Positions 42,694 to 50,332 of a DNA stretch of 64,000 nt are shown one piece after another; the first letter of the stretch is position 1; each line of letters opens with the position of its first letter. The DNA is from Falsiroseomonas algicola (GTDB lineage Bacteria; Pseudomonadota; Alphaproteobacteria; Acetobacterales; Acetobacteraceae): NCBI RefSeq assembly GCF_011040385.1, contig NZ_JAAIKB010000009.1, positions 160,323 to 224,322 of the forward strand, read 5' to 3'. Below the pieces are notes generated by a model. That model was given only the letters and a program-made list of their open reading frames with translations, was not told the origin of the DNA and made no database searches. The translations under genes and the position numbers were made by a program.

Positions 42694-43446
42694 TCAGTGT
42701 TCCTCCAGCAGCCTTCCGCAGCCCGCGATGCGGTCCGTGATCCCGTGGCTGCGCAGCGCGTGCCAGTAGGTGACGGCATTGATGGCCAGCACGGGCTTGC
42801 CGAGCCAGGCCTCCGCCTGCGCCGCCAGCTGCATCATCGGCAGGTTGGCGCCGAACTGGATGATGGCGCGGACCTCGGGCCGATTCACCTCATTGATCGC
42901 GTCGCGCAGCGTGGCCAATGGCGTCAGCCCGATGCCGACGGGGGAGGGGCGCTGCAGGTGCCTCGCCGCCACCACCTCGCAGCCGATCTCGGCGATGTAG
43001 TTCACGAGATGGCTGTGGGCGACGGGGAAATAGGGCGTCACCAGCCCGACCGGGCCGGTGATGCCGAGTGCCTTCAGCGCGGCTGGCAACGCATCCGCCG
43101 CCTGGGTGAAGGGCAGGCCGCCGGTCATGCGGTCCACCCGATCCTGGATCGCGCGGGCGGCGGCGAGCCCGCCGCCCCAGATGCTCTCGGCCGAGATGCC
43201 GAGCACGATGCGGTCCGGCTGCGCCGTCAGCACCCGTTCCAGCGCGGCTTCGAGCGCCGCATCGATGCGGCTGATCAGCGTGTCGAAATCCGCATCGCTG
43301 TTCAGCGGATCATTGGCGATGTGCATCCGCGCGACGTGGTTGGTGATGCCGCGCGGGCGCATCGTGTCGTATTCCGGCTGCACCACCGTGTTGGTGGAGG
43401 GCGTGACCACCCCGAAGCAGCCGCGCCACCCCAACACGTCCGGCAT
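42694..43446 (-). CDS. Maleate isomerase / arylmalonate decarboxylase-like protein
   Basis: A 250-residue protein of the Asp/Glu-racemase superfamily, maleate-isomerase branch. Motifs: GVVTPSTNTVVQPEYD near the start, DRIVLGISAESIWGG (about 78-92) and NAVTYWHALR near the end. The catalytic Cys of maleate isomerases and racemases in these two places is not present; Ser occupies the first. It may therefore do a different reaction. It follows tctC by two bases and precedes ridA, within an uptake operon for a carboxylate. Confidence 0.82.
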   Translation of the reverse strand: MPDVLGWRGCFGVVTPSTNTVVQPEYDTMRPRGITNHVARMHIANDPLNSDADFDTLISRIDAALEAALERVLTAQPDRIVLGISAESIWGGGLAAARAIQDRVDRMTGGLPFTQAADALPAALKALGITGPVGLVTPYFPVAHSHLVNYIAEIGCEVVAARHLQRPSPVGIGLTPLATLRDAINEVNRPEVRAIIQFGANLPMMQLAAQAEAWLGKPVLAINAVTYWHALRSHGITDRIAGCGRLLEEH

Positions 43447-43448
43447 GG

Positions 43449-44471
43449 TCAGCGCGTCGCGCGGCCGGAGGCGACGAGGTAGGCGCGCTCGGCTTCCGCC
43501 ATCTGCGCCACCGCGGCGTTCAGCTTCTCCGGCGTGTCGAGCGCCGGGTCGGGCAGGGCGCCGAGGTTGCGGAATTCCTCCACCAGCGCGGGGTCCGCGA
43601 CGGCGGCGCGGAAGGCCGCGGCCAGCCAGGCCTTGCGATCCGCCGGCACCGCCTTCGGCACCGCGATCCAGCGGCTGACGCCCCAATTGGCGTCGTTGCG
43701 CCCGATGATGCTGTTGACGGTCGGCGTTTCCGGCAGGAAGGGCGTGGATTGCCGTCCCGTCACCGCCACCGGCAACAGGCGGTTGCCCTGCATATGGCCG
43801 CGCACCTCGGCGAAGAAGCCGAAGGCGAGATCGACATTGTTGCCGAGCAGCGCCGTGATGCCCGGGCCACCGCCCTGGAACGGCACCTTGAGGAAGCGTG
43901 ACCCGCTGGCCTGTTCCAGCTGCTCGATCAGGTATTCGTAGTAGCCGCCGACGACGTTGGCGACGCGGATGGTTCCCGGCCGTGCCCGCGCCGCTTCCAG
44001 CAGCCCACGCAGCCCGCCCGTCTTGAAGGGACCATCCGCATTCACCATCAGGTTCAGCGGCTCGGCGTTCAGATGCGCGATGTGGTCGAGGTCGCTCACC
44101 TGCCAGCGGCCCTGGGACCGCGCGGCGTCGGAGATCACCAGGTTCGCGATGATGCCGATGGCGTGCCCGTCATGCGGCGCCTGGGTCGCCAGCCAGGTAT
44201 GGCCGACGAGCCCCGCACCGCCGGTGCGGTTGTTCACGAAGCTGCGTTCGCCCGTCACCCGCTCGAAGAAGCGCTGCACGACGCGGCCGGTGATGTCCAT
44301 GCCGCCGCCGGCGGGATAGACGACCACCATCTCGATCGGCTCCCGCGGATAGCCCGCGGGCTTGATGGCGTTGAGGGCGGCGCGCGCGGGATGCGTCTCC
44401 TGCGCCATCGCCGCGCCGGCGAAGGGCAGTGCGGCACTGCCGGCGATCAATCCGCGTCGGGTGATGGTCAT
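43449..44471 (-). CDS. tctC: TTT transporter substrate-binding protein
   Basis: A 340-residue Bug/TctC protein. The N-terminus has RR and a signal peptide ending near GAAMAQ. The mature part has IEMVVVYPAGGGMDITGRV and NNRTGGAGLVG. It is directly linked to tctA (ATGA overlap), so this is a complete tripartite transporter, unlike the orphan Bug proteins at 26865-31535. The ligand is unknown; the maleate-isomerase-like gene downstream points to a dicarboxylate. Confidence 0.9.
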   Translation of the reverse strand: MTITRRGLIAGSAALPFAGAAMAQETHPARAALNAIKPAGYPREPIEMVVVYPAGGGMDITGRVVQRFFERVTGERSFVNNRTGGAGLVGHTWLATQAPHDGHAIGIIANLVISDAARSQGRWQVSDLDHIAHLNAEPLNLMVNADGPFKTGGLRGLLEAARARPGTIRVANVVGGYYEYLIEQLEQASGSRFLKVPFQGGGPGITALLGNNVDLAFGFFAEVRGHMQGNRLLPVAVTGRQSTPFLPETPTVNSIIGRNDANWGVSRWIAVPKAVPADRKAWLAAAFRAAVADPALVEEFRNLGALPDPALDTPEKLNAAVAQMAEAERAYLVASGRATR

Positions 44472-45964
44472 GCTGTTCCTCCCACTAGGGTTGTTGTCTT
44501 GCGCTTGAAAGCGACCAGCAGAAGCATCCCGACGGCGGCGGCGATCATCACCGCCGCCAGCGGGCGCTGGAGGAAGATCATCGCCCCGTCGGGCGACATC
44601 ACCATGGATTGGCGCAGCGACTGTTCCAGCAGCGGCGCCAGCACGAAGGCCAGCACCAGCGGCGCCAATTCGTAGCCGAGCTTGCGCAGGAACCAGCCCA
44701 CCACGCCGAAGCCCAGCATGACCCAGAGGTCGAAGAGGTTGCGGTTGGCCGAATAGGTGCCGACCAGCGCCAACAGCAGGATGGCGGGGAAGAGCACGGC
44801 ATAGGGCACGCGCAGCAGCTGCACCCACAACCCCACCAGCGGCAGGTTCAGCACCAGCAGGAAGACGTTGCCGATATAGAGGCTGGCGATCACGCCCCAG
44901 AAGACATCGGCGCGATCCGCCATCATGGTCGGGCCGGGCTGCACGCCGTTGATGATCAGCGCGCCCATCAGCAGCGCCGTCACCGCATTGCCGGGAATGC
45001 CGAGCGAGAGCAGCGGGATCATGCCCGAGGACACCGCCGCATTGTTCGCGGCCTCCGGCCCCGCCACGCCCTCGATCCGGCCCTTGCCGAAGGTCTCGGG
45101 GTTCTTCCCCACGCGCCGTTCCACGGCGTAGGAGAGGAAGGAGGCCGTGACGGGCCCGCCGCCGGGCAGCAGGCCGATGGCGAAGCCGAGCCCGCTGCCG
45201 CGCAGGATCGGCGCGAAGGAGGCCTTCCAGTCGGCGCGCGTCGGCCACACCGCCGACAGCTTCGCCTTCACCGCCATCCCGCGCGCGGATTGCTCCACGT
45301 TCAGCAGGATCTCCGAGACGCCGAACAGGCCGATGACGACGGCCAGCAATTCGATCCCCGCGGAAAGATCGACGCTGCCCGCCGTGAACCGGAATTCGCC
45401 GGTGACGATGTCCATGCCGATCGCCGCCAGCCAGGCGCCGAGCCCGATCATGATCGCGCCCTTCAGCGCCGATCCCTGGATCATCAGGATGGTGCAGGCG
45501 AGCCCCAGCAGCATCAGCGCCGCATATTCCGGCGGGCCCATGCGGATGGCGAAGGCGCCCAGCATCGGCGCCGCCAGGCACAGCACGATGATGCCGAGCG
45601 TGCCCGCGATGAAGGACCCCAGCGCCGCCATGCCGAGCGCCGCCCCCGCGCGCCCCTGCTTCGCCATCGCATGACCATCGAGGCAGGTAACGACGGAGGC
45701 GGCCTCGCCTGGGATGTTCACGAGGACGGAGGTGATCGACCCGCCATACATCGATCCGTAGAAGATGGCGCAAAGCATCGCGATGGCGCCGACGGGCGGC
45801 AGCGCGACGGTCGCCGGCAGCAGCAGGGACAGCGCGGCCAGCGGCCCGATGCCCGGCAGCACGCCGATCAGCGTGCCGATGACGCTGCCGATGAAGATGA
45901 ACTGGATATTCTGCCAGGTCAGGATGACCTCGAAGCCCGCCAGCAAGCCGCCGATCGTGTCCAT
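44468..45964 (-). CDS. tctA: TTT transporter large permease
   Basis: A 498-residue integral membrane protein with about twelve hydrophobic segments. It has the TctA signatures GVLPGIGPLAALSLLLP (about 34-50), FYGSMYGGSITSVLVN (about 68-83) and NNAAVSSGMIPLLSLGIPG (about 259-277). It carries out uptake with TctB and TctC using the ion gradient. It lies three bases after tctB. Confidence 0.95.
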   Translation of the reverse strand: MDTIGGLLAGFEVILTWQNIQFIFIGSVIGTLIGVLPGIGPLAALSLLLPATVALPPVGAIAMLCAIFYGSMYGGSITSVLVNIPGEAASVVTCLDGHAMAKQGRAGAALGMAALGSFIAGTLGIIVLCLAAPMLGAFAIRMGPPEYAALMLLGLACTILMIQGSALKGAIMIGLGAWLAAIGMDIVTGEFRFTAGSVDLSAGIELLAVVIGLFGVSEILLNVEQSARGMAVKAKLSAVWPTRADWKASFAPILRGSGLGFAIGLLPGGGPVTASFLSYAVERRVGKNPETFGKGRIEGVAGPEAANNAAVSSGMIPLLSLGIPGNAVTALLMGALIINGVQPGPTMMADRADVFWGVIASLYIGNVFLLVLNLPLVGLWVQLLRVPYAVLFPAILLLALVGTYSANRNLFDLWVMLGFGVVGWFLRKLGYELAPLVLAFVLAPLLEQSLRQSMVMSPDGAMIFLQRPLAAVMIAAAVGMLLLVAFKRKTTTLVGGTA

Positions 45965-45967
45965 CCG

Positions 45968-46444
45968 TCAGAATCCCAGCGGGCCACGCGGCAGCGGCGT
46001 GCCGAGTGCCACCGCGAAGAGCAGATGCATGCTGCCGGCCGCGATCACACCGGTGACGATGGCGGCCATCCAGGATTTCTCCGGCGCGATCACGCGGAAC
46101 AGGATGGGCAGCCCGATGACGCCCGCCAGCGCGAAGCCAAGCCAGGGCACGGCGATGATCATGCCGGCGACGACGATGATCAGCATCGCGGTGCGGAAGG
46201 GCGCGCCGGGCGCTTCCCAGAACTGCGCGGCGATCTCCTCCCCGGGCACGGGCTGGCCGCCCGTCACGACGTGGCGCACCAGCAGCCCCACGCCACCGGC
46301 CAGCACCAGCAGCCCCGCCAGGAAGGGGAACAGGCCGGAGCCAGGCCCGCTGGGATCGCTCAGCCCGAGTTCCTTCGAACTCCAGCACAGCGCGATGCCG
46401 AGCAGGACCCAGAACAGGCTGACCGCAGCATCGAGGCGCGCCAT
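45968..46444 (-). CDS. tctB: TTT transporter small permease
   Basis: A 158-residue membrane protein with four hydrophobic segments (about 6-24, 37-57, 83-118 as two, 128-148). It begins DAAVSLFWVLLGIALCWSS, has SGPGSGLFPFL and LGFALAGVIGLPILF, typical of TctB. It is the first gene of the minus-strand operon tctB-tctA-tctC-(isomerase-like)-ridA. Confidence 0.9.
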   Translation of the reverse strand: MARLDAAVSLFWVLLGIALCWSSKELGLSDPSGPGSGLFPFLAGLLVLAGGVGLLVRHVVTGGQPVPGEEIAAQFWEAPGAPFRTAMLIIVVAGMIIAVPWLGFALAGVIGLPILFRVIAPEKSWMAAIVTGVIAAGSMHLLFAVALGTPLPRGPLGF

Positions 46445-46511
46445 GGCATTCCTGGTGTCGTTTCTTCCCGCGCGCAGCATCGCCCGATCCGCGCAGGTCG
46501 CGCAAGCTGTC

Positions 46512-46523
46512 TTGTCCGGACAA
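46512..46523. promoter_or_regulatory. Palindrome in the tctB / OYE divergent promoter
   Basis: TTGTCCGGACAA is a perfect 12-bp palindrome in the 123-base gap between the tct operon and the Old Yellow Enzyme gene. Each arm begins with TTGTCC, which could serve as a -35 box in both directions; TAGGCT lies 17 bases after it on the plus strand. The form TTGT-N4-ACAA is like GntR/FadR operators. No GntR gene is adjacent. Confidence 0.5.
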
Positions 46524-46567
46524 CCGTCTCGCCATAGGCTGGCATCAATCGGGAGGACATCCGGCGC

Positions 46568-48532
46568 ATGGACGGCGGAAGCGTTCAGGCTTTTCCAAGG
46601 CTGTTCACGCCGGTGCGGATCGGCGCGGCGACGTCGCGCAACCGCGTGATGCGCGTGGCCACCACCTCCAACCTCGCGGAGATGAACCGCGTCGGCGAGC
46701 GTATGCTGGCCTTCTATCGCAGCGTTGCCGAAGGCGGAGCGGGCGTCGTGGTCAGCGAAGCGGCGCGCGTGCATCCCGGCGATGCCGTGACGCCGCAGGC
46801 CATTCCGCTCTTCGACCGCGGGCCCATCCCGGGGCTGCGCAAGCTGGTGGGCCAGGTGCATGAGGCCGGCGCGCTCTTCGTCTTCCAGCTCAACCATGGC
46901 GGCCGCCAGCATCTCGGCCGTCGCGTCGGCACGCTGATCGCGCCCTCCGCCATTCCCTGCCCACGCTCCGGCGGCACGCCGCATGCGCTGACGACGGTGG
47001 AGGTGGAGCAGATGGTGGAGGCCTTCGTCTCTGCCTCGCTCAACGCCATGGAGACCGGTGCCGATGGCGTGGAGATCCATGGCGCGCAGGGGCACCTGAT
47101 CGGCCAGTTCGTCTCGCCCTATACCAACAAGCGCGACGACCGCTATGGCGGCAGCCTCGAGAACCGGCTGCGCTTCCCGACCGAGATCCTGCAGGGCGTG
47201 CGCCGTCGCATCGGCCATCGCGCCATCATCGGCTATCGCCTGGCCGTGGAGGAGTTCACACAGGGCGGCATCGATGCCGACCAGGCCTGCGAGATCGCGG
47301 CAAGGCTCGCGCGGGAAGGGCTCTGCGACTACGTCTCCCTCAGCCAGGGCAACTTCAACACCATCGACACGCATCTGCCCGACCGCCACTGGCCGCAGGA
47401 AGCCTATCGCGGCATCCAGGCCGCGGTGAAGCGCGCGGTCGGCGATGACTGCGTCGTGGTGCAATCCACCCGCGTGCAGACGCCCGACCAGGCGGAGAGC
47501 ATCATCGCCGCCGGCGATGGGGACATGGTCGGGCTCTGCCGCGCGCTGATCGTCGATCCCGACTGGGCGAACAAGGCGCGCACCGGCCATGCCGCGGAAA
47601 TCCGCCGCTGCATTGCCTGCAACCAGTGCTGGGACTGGATTTCCAGCGGCGAGCCCATCGGCTGCTCCACCAACCCCGTGGCGGGGCGGGAGCACTTCTT
47701 CGGCAAGCTCAAGCGCGCCGTGCGCGCCACGACCGTCGTGGTCGGTGGCGGCCCCGCGGGAATGGAGGCTGCGCGCATCGCCGCCGAGCGCGGCCATCGC
47801 GTGGTGCTGTTCGAACGCGATGCTGTCCTGGGCGGCAAGTTCCGTGACGCCAGCCACTTCCCGCTGGGTGGCGAGGTCCGGCACCTGACGCTGTTCCAGG
47901 AAGGCGCCTTGAAGCGCGCGGGCGTGGAGGTGCGCCTCAACGAGGAAGCGACACTGGCAAAAATCCTCGCGGAGCAGCCGCATGCCGTGATCGTCGCGAC
48001 CGGCGCGCAGGCCGTCGCGCCGTCGCTGCCCGGCGATGGCAGCGTGCCCGTGCTGGCGCCGACCTCCATCGGCGAATTGGCGTCGCTGCGCGGCGGGCCT
48101 GCGAAGCGCATCCTGCTGATGGATGAGGATGGCTACTACTGGGCCGCCGCAATCGCGGAAGCGGTCGCGCCGCTCGGGAGACTCATGGTTACGACGCGCT
48201 TCTTCGAACCCTTCCGCGAATTGCCGATGGTGTCGCGCATCGCGACGCTGCGGGAACTCGACAAGGCCGGCGCGGAATACCGCACCTCCATGGCCCCCGT
48301 GCGGATCGAGGGCGGCGCGGTGGTGCTGCGCCACTACCTCACGGGGCGGGAAGGCTGGGTGGAGGATTGCGCGGCGCTGCTCTGGATCGGCCAGGCGGAA
48401 TCCCGCAACGGCCTGGTGGAAGCGCTGAAGCGCGCAGGGGTGGAGCGCACGCATCTGGTCGGCGATGCCTATGCGCCGCGCCGCGTCGCCGTCGCGCTGG
48501 TCGAGGCTCAGATCGCCGCGCGGGCGGTATAG
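46568..48532 (+). CDS. FMN/Fe-S/FAD oxidoreductase, 2,4-dienoyl-CoA reductase type
   Basis: A 654-residue Old Yellow Enzyme fusion. The N-terminal TIM barrel (about 1-340) binds FMN, with FQLNHGGRQH and DGVEIHGAQGHLIGQF. The 4Fe-4S cluster ligands are Cys348, Cys351, Cys354 and Cys366 (CIACNQC and later GC). The FAD/NAD part starts with VVVGGGPAGMEAARIAAERG (about 392-411). The group includes dienoyl-CoA reductase, trimethylamine dehydrogenase and reductive catabolic enzymes. It is divergent from the tct operon and probably works on the imported acid. Confidence 0.92.
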   Translation: MDGGSVQAFPRLFTPVRIGAATSRNRVMRVATTSNLAEMNRVGERMLAFYRSVAEGGAGVVVSEAARVHPGDAVTPQAIPLFDRGPIPGLRKLVGQVHEAGALFVFQLNHGGRQHLGRRVGTLIAPSAIPCPRSGGTPHALTTVEVEQMVEAFVSASLNAMETGADGVEIHGAQGHLIGQFVSPYTNKRDDRYGGSLENRLRFPTEILQGVRRRIGHRAIIGYRLAVEEFTQGGIDADQACEIAARLAREGLCDYVSLSQGNFNTIDTHLPDRHWPQEAYRGIQAAVKRAVGDDCVVVQSTRVQTPDQAESIIAAGDGDMVGLCRALIVDPDWANKARTGHAAEIRRCIACNQCWDWISSGEPIGCSTNPVAGREHFFGKLKRAVRATTVVVGGGPAGMEAARIAAERGHRVVLFERDAVLGGKFRDASHFPLGGEVRHLTLFQEGALKRAGVEVRLNEEATLAKILAEQPHAVIVATGAQAVAPSLPGDGSVPVLAPTSIGELASLRGGPAKRILLMDEDGYYWAAAIAEAVAPLGRLMVTTRFFEPFRELPMVSRIATLRELDKAGAEYRTSMAPVRIEGGAVVLRHYLTGREGWVEDCAALLWIGQAESRNGLVEALKRAGVERTHLVGDAYAPRRVAVALVEAQIAARAV

Positions 48533-48543
48533 GGGGAACGCCA

Positions 48544-48969
48544 ATGTCCATCATCAAGCGCAGCATCGATGGCGACACCGCGCAGCGGATGATCGAGGCC
48601 GCGGTCGCGAAATCGCGCGAGCTCAAGAAGGCGATGTGCATCGCCATCGTCAATGAATGCGGGCAGCTCAAGGCCTTCCATGCCATGGACGGCGCCGCGC
48701 ATCTCGCCATCCAGATATCGCAGGACAAGGCCTGGACGGCGTCATCCTTCGGCATCGCCACGCATGTCTGGTGGGACTTCATCAAGAACGATCCGCCGCT
48801 GCTGCACGGCATCACGCATACGCCGCGCCTGACCATCTTCGGCGGCGGCTATCCCGTGATGGAGGAGGGCCAGATGATCGGCGCCATCGGCGTCTCCGGC
48901 GGCCACTACTCCGATGACATGGAAGTGGCCCGCGCGGCGCTGGAGGCGGTGGGCGCGCCGGTCTCCTGA
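48544..48969 (+). CDS. GlcG/HbpS family protein (DUF336)
   Basis: A 141-residue GlcG-like protein. The pattern AMCIAIVNECGQLKAFHAMDGA, split as CIAIVNECG and FHAMDGA, then QDKAWTASSFG, GGGYPVMEEGQMIGAIGVSGG (split GGGYPV and GAIGVSGG) is the full family core. HbpS members bind haem, but GlcG members occur with flavin oxidoreductases in catabolic operons. It starts 11 bases after the OYE gene. Confidence 0.9.
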   Translation: MSIIKRSIDGDTAQRMIEAAVAKSRELKKAMCIAIVNECGQLKAFHAMDGAAHLAIQISQDKAWTASSFGIATHVWWDFIKNDPPLLHGITHTPRLTIFGGGYPVMEEGQMIGAIGVSGGHYSDDMEVARAALEAVGAPVS

Positions 48970-49052
48970 ACCGGCGGCGGCGCCTCCTCCTCCTCCTCGA
49001 TCGCCTCGGCGCGCAGCCCGTGCGCGTCGGGGCCCATGCAGAACCAGCACAT
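48906..49052 (-). CDS. Possible 48-residue MCWFC-leader small protein
   Basis: A short frame on the minus strand begins MCWFCMGPDAHGL and then has an EEEEE run. Its 3' part overlaps the end of the GlcG gene. The Cys-rich MCWxC start resembles that of the M10 protease (MCWLC) at the other end of the window. No ribosome site is clear and the composition of the second half looks like a shadow. It may not be expressed. Confidence 0.25.
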   Translation of the reverse strand: MCWFCMGPDAHGLRAEAIEEEEEAPPPVQETGAPTASSAARATSMSSE

Positions 49053-49057
49053 CGCGA

Positions 49058-50230
49058 TCAGCCCCTGAACAGACGGGCGGAGGCGATCTCCGAGCCCTGG
49101 CGCATCGACTTCAGCTTCGCCCAGACCACGTCATTCGCCACGCGGCCGCGCCCCGCGGAGGTATCGAAGCCGCAATCCGTGCCCGCCTGCACGCGCTTCG
49201 GATCGCCCATCACCTGCGCCACGCGCTCGATCCGGTCGGCGATCACCTCGGGGTGCTCGATGAAGTTGGTGGTGGTGTCGAGCACGCCGGCGACGAGGAT
49301 CTGGTCCTCCGCCAGGGGATGCTTCGCGAAGACCTTGTATTCATGCGCGTGGCGCGGATTGGCGAAGGGCAGCACGAAGCCGCCGACCTTCGCCTGCGTC
49401 ACGATGGGCAGGATGTCCTCCAGCGGCACGTCATGGTCGTGCGGGCCCTCGTAATTGCCCCAGCAGACATGCAGCCGCACGCGGTCGCGCGGGATGTTCG
49501 CGATGGCACGGTTGATCGCCGTGATCACGCGTTCGCAGAAGCCGAGGAAATCCGACAGCGGCCGGTCGCGGTAGGAACAATGCCGTTCCAGCGCCAGGTC
49601 CGGGCAATCCAGCTGCAGCAGGAAGCCCTGCGCGACGATCGCTTCGTATTCCACGCGCAGCGCATCGCCCAGCGCCGCCAGATAGGCTTCCTCGCTGTCA
49701 TAGTGCCGGTTCTGCACGATGGATCCGATGATGCCGGGGGAAGGCGCGGTCAGGAACGCCTCCGCATAGCTGCCGGAATGCGCCGCCAGCGCCTGGCGGA
49801 AATCCGTGCATTCATCGTTCACCGCGGCGGGGTCGAGGTAGCGGACCTCCCCGATCGCCGCGGGCAGGAAATCCGTGTTGGTCACGGCCTCCTGCTTCCC
49901 CGCCAGCTCCTTCACCTGCTGCTTGTAGTCGGGATAGGCATCGAGGTCCGCCCAGCCCGTGCGGCTGCTGCTGTCGCCAAGGCCGCTCAGGCGGTGGCGG
50001 AGATACAGCACGAAGCTCTCCCGCTGCTGCTCGCCATTGTTGATGATGTCGAGCCCGCTTTCGATCTGCTTCGGGATCACGCCGAGCAGCGCCGCGCGGC
50101 CCTCCGCCTCGATCGCCTTGGGGTCCACCGCTTCCCCCCGCACGCGGCGCGCATAGAGTCTCGTCAGCGCCGGCGGCCGCGGCAGGCTGCCGGTATGGGT
50201 GGTCAGGATGCGCGTCTCGCTGTGCTTCAT
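49058..50230 (-). CDS. Cobalamin-independent methionine synthase II family protein
   Basis: A 390-residue protein related to the C-terminal catalytic half of MetE. Typical parts: TTHTGSLPRPPAL at the start, NNGEQQRESF, LHVCWGNYEGPH (zinc-site His and Cys) and QAGTDCGFDTSAGRG (second zinc Cys). It lacks the N-terminal domain of real MetE (about 750 residues). Stand-alone proteins of this kind include core MetE and enzymes using other methyl donors or thiols. The gene stands alone between convergent and divergent neighbours. Confidence 0.88.
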   Translation of the reverse strand: MKHSETRILTTHTGSLPRPPALTRLYARRVRGEAVDPKAIEAEGRAALLGVIPKQIESGLDIINNGEQQRESFVLYLRHRLSGLGDSSSRTGWADLDAYPDYKQQVKELAGKQEAVTNTDFLPAAIGEVRYLDPAAVNDECTDFRQALAAHSGSYAEAFLTAPSPGIIGSIVQNRHYDSEEAYLAALGDALRVEYEAIVAQGFLLQLDCPDLALERHCSYRDRPLSDFLGFCERVITAINRAIANIPRDRVRLHVCWGNYEGPHDHDVPLEDILPIVTQAKVGGFVLPFANPRHAHEYKVFAKHPLAEDQILVAGVLDTTTNFIEHPEVIADRIERVAQVMGDPKRVQAGTDCGFDTSAGRGRVANDVVWAKLKSMRQGSEIASARLFRG

Positions 50231-50332
50231 GGTCACGTTCCGTCCCGGTATGCTTGGGAAGGACGCTAGCGGATCGTGCGGTCCTGTCGAGGTGGTCTGG
50301 ACCCGCGCGGGCCGGCACCCCACAACTATCGC

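Noticed and set aside
43449..46535. A 1028-codon minus-strand frame that runs through tctC and over tctA and tctB
   Set aside because: Only its last 340 codons, from the ATG at 44471, have Bug motifs and a signal peptide. The upstream part is an out-of-frame shadow of tctA and tctB, so no giant fusion exists.
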